Assembly (NCBI RefSeq): GCF_002797445.1
Contig: NZ_PGEP01000001.1
Span: forward strand, 1,984,501 to 2,048,500
Source: Acidovorax sp. 69
Lineage (GTDB): Bacteria > Pseudomonadota > Gammaproteobacteria > Burkholderiales > Burkholderiaceae_C
Reading direction: 5' to 3'
Length of the DNA stretch: 64,000 nucleotides
Below are positions 50,499 through 59,400 of this stretch, in pieces (position 1 is the first letter of the stretch; the number at the start of each line of letters is the position of its first letter). Below the pieces are notes generated by a model, which ran no database searches, was not told the DNA's origin, and saw only the letters and a list, made by a program, of their open reading frames with translations. The position numbers and the translations under genes are program-made.

Positions 50499-51257
50499 AT
50501 GACCCCCATTTCAGCAATTTATCCCGCGCCCGGTGGCAAAGCGAAGCGCTCTCAGCACGGTTTTTCGCTCGTTGAATTGAGTGTTGTACTGATCGTGATT
50601 GGCTTGGTACTCGGGGCGGTGGCGGTGGGACGAGACCTGCAACGTTCCGCCGCTAATCAGCGCCTGTCGACGGATTTCATACAGGGGTGGCAACTGGCGT
50701 ATGAGGCCTATTTCAACGGTGTGGGGCATCCTCCTGGAGACAGCGCCACGAGCCCAACGGGCCGCGTCAATGGCAACGTAGCTCCTGCAGGCACCGAGCT
50801 ATGTGGCACCGAAATGATCAACGCATTTCTGGCTGCGGGCATTCGTGTTCCAACGGGTCGGACTGAAGGTCAGCAAGACCGTTATGTGTATCTGGATAGC
50901 AATGGCAATCCCCAGGAAGCACGTGTCTGCTTTCGAAGTGTCAATTGGTCGGAGCCTGCGGCAGCGGTCGGACGGTATGTGGCACTGCCGCGTAACGTGA
51001 TGGTGATCCGGGGGTTAACATTTTCTTTGGCCGGTAGCCTGGATCAACAGATTGACGGCCGCACTGATGCCCGCTTCGGGAGTCTTAGGGAGGGACCTCT
51101 ACCCAATGGGACTGTTCCAGCCAGCAACGTTGTAGATGACAACCCAGGGATGGCCTGGTCAATCGATGATCGGGTTGCCTTTGGTGCCACGCTGCCAACT
51201 TCGTTGGACGAGTCGCAAATCGCCATCACCACCGGGTTCTTTAAGATGATGCGCTGA
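50499..51257 (+). CDS. Class-A type IV pilin-like protein 4
   Basis: A 252-aa prepilin that belongs with the three class-A pilins at the start of the cluster: leader of 21 residues (QHG before Phe22), FSLVELSVVLIVIGLVLGAVAVG with Glu+5 = residue 26, then DLQRSAANQRLSTDFIQGWQLAYEAYFNG, VPTGRTEGQQDRYVYLDSNGNP, and GLTFSLAGSLDQQIDGRTD. More diverged than the three tandem copies, so it probably has a separate role in the pilus. ATG at 50499 follows AAAGAG; the open frame begins at a TTG at 50478. Last gene of the cluster. Confidence 0.85.
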   Translation: MTPISAIYPAPGGKAKRSQHGFSLVELSVVLIVIGLVLGAVAVGRDLQRSAANQRLSTDFIQGWQLAYEAYFNGVGHPPGDSATSPTGRVNGNVAPAGTELCGTEMINAFLAAGIRVPTGRTEGQQDRYVYLDSNGNPQEARVCFRSVNWSEPAAAVGRYVALPRNVMVIRGLTFSLAGSLDQQIDGRTDARFGSLREGPLPNGTVPASNVVDDNPGMAWSIDDRVAFGATLPTSLDESQIAITTGFFKMMR

Positions 51258-51293
51258 CCGTCGCGCTGAGCTGCCTTCGCCGTCCATGCAAAC

Positions 51294-51319
51294 CGTTGCG
51301 TTAACGCAGCCTTTTTTGC
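51294..51319 (+). terminator. Possible terminator after the pilus cluster
   Basis: GTTGCGTTAACGCAGCC followed by T6 lies 36 bases after the last pilin stop. The stem is formed by the palindrome TGCGTTAACGCA, which is short and has almost no loop, so the hairpin may be weak. Confidence 0.35.
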
Positions 51320-51421
51320 AAAAGCGGTAATCCGATTCAGTGAAGGCGCACAGGCTTTGGAGCATGGCGTTGGGCCGCAGCGGAGTGGCAGGGTGCGCGG
51401 TTGTTTTTGCGGTCGCAGCCA

Positions 51422-51772
51422 CTAGCCACCTGCCAGCTGAAACCGCTGGTCGAAGTTCATCTTGCCCAGCACGCGCAGTGCCGCGGTGCAGGTGGCGTTG
51501 TCTACCTTGCTGATGTCCAGGCTGTAGCGCTTGGCGGTGGACACCACGTCCACGCTTTTGGCGCCCCATTGCACGGCCACCAGCAGTGCGTGTCGCTGGC
51601 CTGCTTCGGCGCCCACCGACACGCCGCGTTGTTCAGGCCGCAGCATGAACTCCAGCCGGGGTGTGCGCACCAGCGTGAGGCGGTGAGCACCCTGGGGGCC
51701 CAGCGCAAACGAGACAACCCAGTCGTCTTCGTCTTCCACCGTCAGAAACGGGACATGTTGGCAAGCGGCCAT
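51422..51772 (-). CDS. Hypothetical protein, 116 aa
   Basis: A 116-aa small soluble protein (MAACQHVPFLTVEDEDDWVV ... AALRVLGKMNFDQRFQLAGG). There is no signal peptide, membrane segment or motif that I recognise; the beta-rich pattern of alternating hydrophobic residues (VVSFALGPQGAHRLTLVRTPRLEFMLRPEQRGVSV) suggests a small folded domain. ATG at 51772 is chosen; the frame runs upstream to 51883, but that part is low complexity. Codon bias supports coding. It is isolated between the pilus cluster and a gap of about 320 bases that carries only a dispersed repeat. Confidence 0.55.
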   Translation of the reverse strand: MAACQHVPFLTVEDEDDWVVSFALGPQGAHRLTLVRTPRLEFMLRPEQRGVSVGAEAGQRHALLVAVQWGAKSVDVVSTAKRYSLDISKVDNATCTAALRVLGKMNFDQRFQLAGG

Positions 51773-52039
51773 GGGGAGGGCGTTGGGAGTTGGGGGAGGG
51801 CTTGCGGATAACCCCCGCAGGAGTCGGACGCGCAGCCCAGGGGGTGGACGGCAGTCAGTATGCCGATGCAAGGGCTGCGCCAACTGCGGAAGAACCCGAG
51901 GTTGGGCCCTTCCAACGGTGTGCCTCGCTTGTCAGCCTGGCGCAAGCCAAAGCGGGTGACAGTCCGCACGCGGTGGGTGCGCAGGCTACGTGCAGCGCAC
52001 AGTGGTCTATGCATGTGCCTGTGTTGAATCAAATAGGTC

Positions 52040-52084
52040 GGTAGCGCTTTCTGAATAAGCGCAAGTAGCTATGTTTTAAATAGC
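52040..52084. repeat. Dispersed TAGCGCTT-type element, copy 6
   Basis: GGTAGCGCTTTCTGAATAAGCGC followed by AAGTAGCTATGTTTTAAATAGC, at the 3' end of the MocR gene. The rest of 51773-52095 shows no feature that I can support. Confidence 0.65.
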
Positions 52085-52095
52085 AAATTGTGTTG

Positions 52096-53559
52096 CTAAT
52101 GCGGTGGTACGCTGTTGGCCAGCGCCGTCGCCAGAGCGCCCACTGTTTGCAGCGCTTCTTCAAAGCGGCTCTGCGCGGGGTGCCCGTAGTTGATGCGCAC
52201 GCAATGCGCAAAACGCCGGTCCGCCGAAAAGATCTGCCCGGGTGCAAGGCTGATGCCCCGCTGCAGTGCTTGCCAATGCAACTGCAGGGCATCGACCTGG
52301 GCTGGTAGCTCTACCCACAAGAAATACCCTCCTTCGGGCCGCGACACGCGCGTGCCGGGCGGAAAGTGCCGTGCCACCGCCGTCAGTGCGATCGCCTGCT
52401 GCTGCTCCAGGCTGCGGCGCAGGGCGCGCAAGTGCCGGTCGTAGCCGCCCTGGGCCAAGTATTCAGACAACGCCTGCTGCGATGGCGTGGCAGCCGAGAG
52501 CGTGGTCATGAGCTTGAGCCGCTGCACCGCCGTGGCATAGCGGCCCGCCGCCACCCAGCCCACGCGGTAGCCCGGCGCCAGGCTTTTGCTGAACGAGCTG
52601 CAGTGCATCACCAGCCCGTCGCTGTCAAACGCCTTGGCGGGGGGCGGGCGCTGGTGTGCAAAGTGCAGTTCGCCATACACGTCGTCTTCGATCAGTGGAA
52701 TGCCGTGGCGGGCGAGCAGGGCGACCAGTTCGCGCTTCTTGGCTTCGGGCATCAGACTGCCCAGCGGGTTCTGAAAGCTGGGCATGAGCCAGCAGGCCTT
52801 GATGCGTTGTGGCGGGGGGCGCGACGATTGGCGCTCCAGCGCCTCGGCCAGTGCCACCAGATCAATCCCGTCGCGCGGGTGGGTGGCGATTTCCAGGGCC
52901 TGCAGGTTCAGCCGCTCCAGCGCCTGCAGCGCGGCATAAAACGTGGGGGATTCGACCACCACGATGTCGCCAGGCTGGGTAACAGCCTCCAGGCACAGGT
53001 TGAGCGCCTCCATCGCGCCGTTGGTGATGACGATCTCGTCCACATCCACCGCGCTGCCGTGCAGGCCGTACCGCAACGCAATCTGCTGGCGCAGGCGTTC
53101 GTCGCCGGGCGGCAGGCTTTGCACGATGCTCCAGGGGTCCAGCTTGCGCATGCCGCTGGCCAGGCAGCGCGCCAGCCGCTCCAGCGGGAACAGCTCCAGC
53201 CCCGGAAACGCCGAGCCCAGCGGCACCAGGTGGCGGTCGCGCGCCAGGCCCAGCACTTCAAACACCAGGTCGCTGATGGCCACACCAGTCGAGGTGGCGG
53301 CGGGCTGCGAGGGCAGGGGCTCGGCGGGCCGGGCTTCTGCCGTGGTGGGCAGCCGCGCACTCACGTAGTAGCCGGAGCGCGGGCGCGCGTGGATCAGGCC
53401 CTGCGCCTCCAGCAGGTAATACGCCTCGAACACGGTGGACGGGCTGATGCCCCGCGTGCGGCTGGCCTCGCGCACCGAGGGCACGCGGTCGCCCGGGCGC
53501 AGCGCGCCGCTGTGGATGAGCTGGGCAATGGCGTCGGCGTGGCGTTCGTAGCGTTTCAT
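52096..53559 (-). CDS. MocR/GntR-type regulator with aminotransferase domain
   Basis: A 487-aa regulator with an N-terminal GntR winged helix (about residues 1-70: HADAIAQLIHSGALRPGDRVPSVREASRTRGISPSTVFEAYYLLEAQGLI) and a fold type I aminotransferase-like domain that binds PLP (Schiff-base Lys in CSSFSKSLAPGYRVGW, and ITNGAMEALNLCLEA, LIEDDVYGELHF). MocR proteins bind direct repeats near their own divergent promoter; such a repeat is seen at 53584-53621. It is divergent from the cytochrome genes (149 bases between starts). ATG at 53559 is used; the frame runs to 53676, but that would cover the operator region. Confidence 0.9.
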   Translation of the reverse strand: MKRYERHADAIAQLIHSGALRPGDRVPSVREASRTRGISPSTVFEAYYLLEAQGLIHARPRSGYYVSARLPTTAEARPAEPLPSQPAATSTGVAISDLVFEVLGLARDRHLVPLGSAFPGLELFPLERLARCLASGMRKLDPWSIVQSLPPGDERLRQQIALRYGLHGSAVDVDEIVITNGAMEALNLCLEAVTQPGDIVVVESPTFYAALQALERLNLQALEIATHPRDGIDLVALAEALERQSSRPPPQRIKACWLMPSFQNPLGSLMPEAKKRELVALLARHGIPLIEDDVYGELHFAHQRPPPAKAFDSDGLVMHCSSFSKSLAPGYRVGWVAAGRYATAVQRLKLMTTLSAATPSQQALSEYLAQGGYDRHLRALRRSLEQQQAIALTAVARHFPPGTRVSRPEGGYFLWVELPAQVDALQLHWQALQRGISLAPGQIFSADRRFAHCVRINYGHPAQSRFEEALQTVGALATALANSVPPH

Positions 53560-53583
53560 GGGGGGTGCGGTGGGATGCAGGGC

Positions 53584-53621
53584 AAACTGATCTGTATTTT
53601 TAACTCGAAACTGAATCTGTA
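53584..53621. promoter_or_regulatory. Direct repeat AAACTGATCTGTA / AAACTGAATCTGTA, probable MocR site
   Basis: Two copies, at 53584-53596 and 53608-53621, separated by 24 bases start to start, in the divergent region between the MocR gene and the cytochrome genes. Tandem direct repeats in this place are the usual arrangement of MocR operators. Confidence 0.55.
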
Positions 53622-53708
53622 CTGTTTTTGGGGCTGCGCGTAGAGTGACGGCGTGTGCTGGTGTGCGTGTTGGCATCCACCAGCCCGTTTATTCACGGAC
53701 CAAAGCCC

Positions 53709-54530
53709 ATGACCGATCGCCCGCGCGGCCTGATGCGCCCTGTTTTTTGCCTGCCGTCCGGCCTGCCTGGCGTTGCGGCCCTGGTGGCGCTGCTTTTGAG
53801 CGCTGGTGCCGGGGCCCAAACGGCGCCCGCCAACGCGTCTGCTGTGGCCCTGGTCGCCCCGGTCGCCACGGTGTCTGCGTCATCGATGTCATCGCGCGTT
53901 CTGGCCTGTACGGCCTGCCATGGCAAGGAAGGCCGCGCCACGCCCGACGGCTACTTTCCGCGCATCGCCGGCAAACCTGCGGGCTACCTGGCCAACCAGC
54001 TGCTCAATTTCAGGGAGGGGCGGCGCAGCTACCCGCAGATGACTTACCTCATCGAGCACCTGACCGACGATTACCTGCGCGAGATGGCCGCGCACTTTGC
54101 CGCGCTGAACCTGCCGTACCCGCCGCCGCCCGCCCCCCAGGCGCCAGCCGCTGCGCTGGAGCGCGGCCGGGCGCTGGTGCACCAAGGCGACGCGGCGCGC
54201 AATATCCCCGCTTGCGTGGCGTGCCATGGGCCGGCGATGACGGGCGTGAACCCGTCCATCCCCGGCCTGCTGGGCCTGCCACGCGACTACCTCAACAGCC
54301 AGTTGGGCGCCTGGAAAACCGGCCAGCGCCGCGCGCATGCTCCCGACTGCATGGCCGACATCGCCAGGCAACTCACGCCCGACGACGTGAGTGCCGTGTC
54401 TGCCTGGCTGGCCGCCCAGCCGGTAGCGGCCGGTGGCAAGCCCGCCCGTACTTTGCCCGCTGTGATGCCCGCGCGGTGCGGTGGTGTGGCCGAGGTGCCC
54501 GTGGCTGCTGCGCCTGCGGCATCACGTTGA
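53709..54530 (+). CDS. Di-haem cytochrome c (c4-like), exported
   Basis: A 273-aa exported cytochrome with two CxxCH haem sites, Cys67-Cys70-His71 (LACTACHG) and Cys169-Cys172-His173 (ACVACHG), each in a separate domain of about 85 residues; the first domain's sixth ligand is probably the Met of YPQMTYL. The N-terminal hydrophobic segment ending GAGAQ (about residue 37) is the signal peptide. It precedes a tri-haem cytochrome gene by 14 bases, so both probably act in one periplasmic electron chain. ATG at 53709 is chosen; a longer frame from 53655 has no benefit. Confidence 0.85.
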   Translation: MTDRPRGLMRPVFCLPSGLPGVAALVALLLSAGAGAQTAPANASAVALVAPVATVSASSMSSRVLACTACHGKEGRATPDGYFPRIAGKPAGYLANQLLNFREGRRSYPQMTYLIEHLTDDYLREMAAHFAALNLPYPPPPAPQAPAAALERGRALVHQGDAARNIPACVACHGPAMTGVNPSIPGLLGLPRDYLNSQLGAWKTGQRRAHAPDCMADIARQLTPDDVSAVSAWLAAQPVAAGGKPARTLPAVMPARCGGVAEVPVAAAPAASR

Positions 54531-54544
54531 AAAAGGGTGTACCG

Positions 54545-55825
54545 ATGAAACGCATCCTGTGGACCCTTTCTTCCGTGCTCGCGGCGTTGGGAGTGATCGC
54601 CGCCGTGCTGCTCACCCTGAACCTGCGGGGCGAAGAGCCGCTGCCCGCCGCCGAGACGCTGCAAAGCACGCCCGAGCTCGTGCAGCGCGGCGAATACCTC
54701 GCCCGTGTTGGCAACTGCATGGCCTGCCACACCACGCAGGGCGGAGCGCCGTTTGCAGGTGGGCGCGGCATCGAGACGCCGTTTGGCGTGGTGCACAGCT
54801 CCAACCTCACGCCCGACAAGGCGCACGGCCTTGGCGCCTGGACCTCGGCCGAGTTCTGGCGCGCCATGCACCATGGCCGCAGCAAGGATGGGCGGCTGCT
54901 GTACCCGGCGTTTCCGTACCCCAACTACACCGAGGTGACGCGAGAGGACTCGGACGCGATCTTTGCCTTTTTGCAAAGCGTGCCCGCTGCCGCCGACACG
55001 AACCGCCCGCATGCGCTGCGTTTTCCGGTCAACACGCAGGTGGCGTTGGGTGTTTGGCGGGCGCTGTTCTTCACTCCCGGTGCACCCCAGCACGAACCGA
55101 CGCAAACCGCCGAGTACAACCGCGGCGCGTACCTGGTCAACGGCCTGGGCCACTGCACGGCCTGCCACACCCCACGCAATGCGCTGGGCGCAACGACGGA
55201 CGCGCAGGCCTTTACGGGTGGGCTGATCCCCGTGCAAAACTGGTATGCACCGGCGCTCAACGCGGCGGCCGAGGCGGGCGTCAAAGAATGGGCCACCGAC
55301 GACGTGGTCGCCTTGCTGAAGACGGGCGTGGCCCCGCACGGTTCGGTGTTGGGCCCGATGGCCGAGGTGGTGTTTCGCAGCACGCAGTACCTGAGCGATG
55401 CCGATGCGCGGGCCATGGCGGTGTACCTGCAAGCCTTGCCGCAGCAAAACCGCACTGCGCCAGCGCCACCGGTGGTGCCGCCCTCAGCCACGATGGACCG
55501 TGGCGCCAAGGTGTACGAACAGCAATGCGCGCAATGCCATGGAGACAAGGGGCAGGGCGAGGCCGGGGCCTTCCCGGCGCTGGCGGGCCATCGGGCCGTC
55601 ACGCTCAGTGACCCGACCAATCTGGTGCGCGTGGTGCTGCAAGGCGGCTATCTGCCTGCCACGGCAGGCAACCCGCGCCCGCACGGCATGCCACCGTTTC
55701 AGCAGTTCCTGTCGGACGAGGAGGTGGCTGCCGTCACCACCTTTGTGCGCAACAGCTGGGGCAATCAGGCGCCTGGAGTGGGTACCATCGAGGTTTATCG
55801 CGCCCGCGAACGGCGCGGCATGTAG
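54545..55825 (+). CDS. Tri-haem cytochrome c, dehydrogenase-subunit type
   Basis: A 426-aa protein with an N-terminal membrane anchor or signal (about residues 4-26, ILWTLSSVLAALGVIAAVLLTL) and three CxxCH sites: Cys58-Cys61-His62 (NCMACHT), Cys204-Cys207-His208 (HCTACHT) and Cys328-Cys331-His332 (QCAQCHG). The arrangement and segments such as ARVGNCMACHTTQGGAPFAGGRGIETPFGVV and NRGAYLVNGLGHCTACHTPRNALG are those of the cytochrome subunit of membrane alcohol, aldehyde or gluconate dehydrogenases. No dehydrogenase catalytic subunit is nearby, so the electron donor is unknown. ATG at 54545 follows AAAAGG. Confidence 0.87.
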   Translation: MKRILWTLSSVLAALGVIAAVLLTLNLRGEEPLPAAETLQSTPELVQRGEYLARVGNCMACHTTQGGAPFAGGRGIETPFGVVHSSNLTPDKAHGLGAWTSAEFWRAMHHGRSKDGRLLYPAFPYPNYTEVTREDSDAIFAFLQSVPAAADTNRPHALRFPVNTQVALGVWRALFFTPGAPQHEPTQTAEYNRGAYLVNGLGHCTACHTPRNALGATTDAQAFTGGLIPVQNWYAPALNAAAEAGVKEWATDDVVALLKTGVAPHGSVLGPMAEVVFRSTQYLSDADARAMAVYLQALPQQNRTAPAPPVVPPSATMDRGAKVYEQQCAQCHGDKGQGEAGAFPALAGHRAVTLSDPTNLVRVVLQGGYLPATAGNPRPHGMPPFQQFLSDEEVAAVTTFVRNSWGNQAPGVGTIEVYRARERRGM

Positions 55826-55902
55826 CGGGTGGCAGTGGGCGGTCGTGTTGGTCCGCCTCCAGCATCCGCCGCCTGCTGACCGACCACCCAGGAGCCCCGT
55901 TG

Positions 55903-56304
55903 ATGCAAAGCCCGGCCGCATTGCCCGATCCCACCCAGCCCCCTTCGGTTGCCACCGTGCCCCGCGGCTGGTGGGCCGTGTGCTTGTGTGCAGGTTGGTG
56001 CGGCACCTGTGGTGTTTACCGCCCGTTGTTTGACGAGCTGGCCCGCGCGCACCCGGACGTGCGTTTCGAGTGGGTGGACATCGAAGACGACTCCGACATC
56101 GCGGGGGATCTGGACGTGGAAACCTTTCCCACCCTGCTCATTGCAGACGGCCAGCGGGCGCTGTTCTTGGGGCCGCTGCTGCCGCAGGCGCCGGTGCTGG
56201 CGCGCCTGCTGGCCAGCCTGCAGGCTGCTGCGCCCGGTGCTGCAGGGGCGGGCGGCGAGGCTCAGGCGGTGTTTGAGCGTGTGCGGGCTGCGCGCAGTGC
56301 TTAG
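55903..56304 (+). CDS. Thioredoxin-family protein (WCGTC)
   Basis: A 133-aa thioredoxin-fold protein with the redox pair Cys33-Gly-Thr-Cys36 (AGWCGTCGVYRPLFDELA) and cis-Pro in VETFPTLLI. No signal peptide, so it should be cytoplasmic. ATG at 55903 has an AGGAG-like site 12 bases upstream. It is 77 bases after the cytochrome gene and may be independent. A dispersed repeat lies between it and the helicase gene. Confidence 0.82.
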   Translation: MQSPAALPDPTQPPSVATVPRGWWAVCLCAGWCGTCGVYRPLFDELARAHPDVRFEWVDIEDDSDIAGDLDVETFPTLLIADGQRALFLGPLLPQAPVLARLLASLQAAAPGAAGAGGEAQAVFERVRAARSA

Positions 56305-56373
56305 TTGAATTGGGGTAGGTAGCTACCGCGTACCTTGGTTTGTGACCGTTCCCGTGTCATTGGTTACTCCTAA

Positions 56374-56412
56374 TTTTATAGCTTCTAGCGCTTGATGGAT
56401 AAGCGCTATAGG
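56374..56412. repeat. Dispersed TAGCGCTT/AAGCGCTA element, copy 7
   Basis: TTTATAGCTTCTAGCGCTTGATGGATAAGCGCTATAGGC, one of the best-preserved copies, ending only about 10 bases before the probable TTG start of the SNF2 helicase. It would form a hairpin in that mRNA's leader. Confidence 0.75.
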
Positions 56413-56422
56413 CATTTTTGAC

Positions 56423-59400
56423 TTGAAATTTGTGCCTGCTTCCCGCACTTCGTGGTTTCCGCTGAATTCACTCCAAGCCCAATGTGACAAGGGCGCTTGG
56501 GCGCGTGGGATGGATCTGTACCTTGGCGGAGAGGTGGTCCAGTTGGATATCAAAGACGCCGGGGCTGGCCGCTGGCTGCTTGTGGGCGAGGTGCGGGGCA
56601 GTCTGCCCGAGCCGTATGCCGTGTCGGCAGAACTCATCCTAGCGCCCAACGGGCAGGTCAAGCACTGGTCGGGTGACTGCAGCTGCCCCGTGGGCGGTGA
56701 TTGCAAACACGCCGTGGCCCTGACGCTGGAGGCCGCCCATCGGGGGCCCGAGAACAGCCCGCTGCCGGCGCAAACCGTGGATGCGCTCAAATCCCTGCAA
56801 GACCGCAAGGACGCCCTGGCGCGCGCCGAAGCCGAGGCCCGCCTGGTGCACTGGCTGCAGGATTGGGACCGTGCCATCGGCACCGCCGCTGCGCCGGGAT
56901 TGAGCGCGCGGCCAGAGCGGCCCGAGTGCTATCTCTATCTCGTTTCCACCGTGGGGCGCTCGCGCACCAAGGTGCCGCAGATGCAACTGGAGGCCGTGGT
57001 GTCTTACCCCAAGGTCACCGGCGGCTGGGCCAAGCCCAAGCAGATCCGCACGCAGCCCGGGCCGGGCCAGGCGGTGTATGACCGCGCCAGCGATGCCGAC
57101 CGCCAGGTGCTGCAGCTGCTGCGCGCCATGCCCCGCAGCGTGGGGTATTACTCGGCCTACAGCGTGGCGCCCATCGGGGTGCTGGAAGGCGCGGTGGGCG
57201 TGCTCGCGCTGGAGCAGGCCGCCGCCACGGGCCGCCTGTTTGCGGATGCGGGTGGGTCGACCGTGGGCACTCCCTTGCGCTGGGGCGACCCTCTGCCCAT
57301 CGCTTGGGGATGGAAGGAGTCCATCGCTGCCGGTGGCGGCGAGAGTGCCTGGGGGCTGCAGGCCACGCTGCCCACCCCCACCGCCACCTTGTGCGACAAC
57401 CACCCGCCCGTGTACCTGGACGCAGCCCACGGTGTCTGCGGTCCGGTACACGCCGATGGCCTGAGCTCGGCGCAGGTGGCCATGCTGCTCAAGGCCCCAG
57501 CACTCAACGCCATGGCCCTGCAAAAACACCACGCCGAATTGGCCCGCCGCATCGGCGGGGTGCTGCCGCTGCCGCCTGTGCTCGGCACGCTCACGCGGGT
57601 GCAGGGGGTGGAACCGGTAGCCCGCCTGCATCTGGCGCCGTCGCCCCCGCATGAGGTGGCTGCCTTGGGCCTGATCACTGCGCAACTGCGGTTTGACTAC
57701 CAGGGCCATGTAGGTTGGTGGGCAGGGCAGGAGCTGGCTGTGCTGGTGCGTGGCACCGGTGGCAGCCAGGTGCTGCTTCAGCGCGACGCGCTGGCTGAAC
57801 TCAACGCCATCGAGCGCCTGATGGGCCTGGGCCTGTTGGCCACGGATGACGGGGTGTTCGGCATTCCGGGCGAACGCTCGCAGGACGACTGGATGCACTG
57901 GGCGGACCAAGGCTTTGTGGTGCTGCGCGATGCGGGTTTCGAAATCACGGTCGATGCTTTGCTGGACGGCTGGATTCAGCATGCCGAGACGCTGGCCGTG
58001 GCGTTGCACGCCCAAGGTGATGACGAGGCCACCTCGCCCTGGTTTGGGCTGTCATTGGGCATGGAAATTGATGGCGTGCGCCACAACATCCTGCCGTGGC
58101 TGCCCCGCCTGATCGCTGCCGCTGCGGCCCAACCGGTAGACCCTGCCAGCGGCCTGCCCCCGCTGCCCGCCCATGTGTACCTGCCCGCACTGGTGGGCCC
58201 CGGCTTCGTGCGGCTGCCCACCGATGCGCTCCAGCCGTGGATGGCGGCGCTGCTGGACCTGGTGGGTGACCGGGCGCACGATTTCAACGGCGATAGCTTG
58301 AAGCTTTCGCGCCTGGACGCCCTGCGCACCAGCGCCGCCTTGGGGGGGGCGGTGTGGGAGGGCGCAGGTGCCTTGCGGGCCATGGTGGCCCAGCTGCAAG
58401 GCGCCACCGCGTTGCCCGAGGTGCCGCTGCCCGCCAGCGTGCGCGCCACGCTGCGGCCTTATCAGCAACAGGGCCTGAACTGGCTGCAGTTCTTGAGCAC
58501 GCACGGTCTGGCTGGGGTGCTGGCCGATGACATGGGCCTGGGCAAGACGCTGCAGGCGCTGGCGCATATCCAGGTCGAAAAAGACGCCGGGCGCCTGACG
58601 CACCCCGCGCTCATCATTGCGCCCGTGAGTCTCATGGGCAACTGGCAACGCGAGGCTGCGCGGTTTTGTCCGGGTCTGCGGTGCCTGGTCCTGCATGGCG
58701 CCGGCCGCCACGAGGTGGCTGATGCCACGGCAGAGCACGATCTGGTCATCGCCCCGTATTCACTGCTGCAGCGGGACCGCGAGCGCTGGTTGGCCCAGCC
58801 CTGGCACTTGGTGGTGCTGGACGAAGCACAGAACATCAAAAACGCCAGCACGCACGCCGCCCAGGTGGTCGGCCAGCTGCAGGCGCGCCACCGGTTGTGC
58901 CTGTCGGGCACGCCCATGGAAAATCATCTGGGCGAGATATGGAGCCTGTTTCACTTTTTGATGCCCGGCTTTCTGGGCAGCCAGCAGCGCTTCAAAGAAG
59001 TGTTCCGCACGCCCATCGAGAAGCTGGGCGACGGTGCCCGCATGGCGCAGCTGCGCGCGCGCATCACGCCATTCATGCTGCGCCGCACCAAGGCGCTGGT
59101 GGCCAGCGAGCTGCCGCCCAAGGTGGAATCGATGATGCCCGTGGAGTTGACTGGCGCGCAGGCCGATCTGTACGAAACCATTCGCTTGGGCATGGAAAAA
59201 ACCGTGCGCGAAGCGCTGCAGTCCAAAGGGCTGGCCAAGTCGCAGATCACCATCCTCGATGCGCTGCTCAAGCTGCGCCAAGTGTGCTGCCATCCGCAAT
59301 TGGTGCCGCTGGAGGCGGCCAAAAAAGTCAAAACCTCGGCCAAGCTCGACCAACTGATGACGCTGTTGCCCGAAATGCTGGCCGAGGGACGGCGTATTTT

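Noticed and set aside
51773..52032. Overlapping ORFs on both strands in the gap before the MocR gene
   Set aside because: Neither has a ribosome site or a family resemblance; composition looks non-coding.
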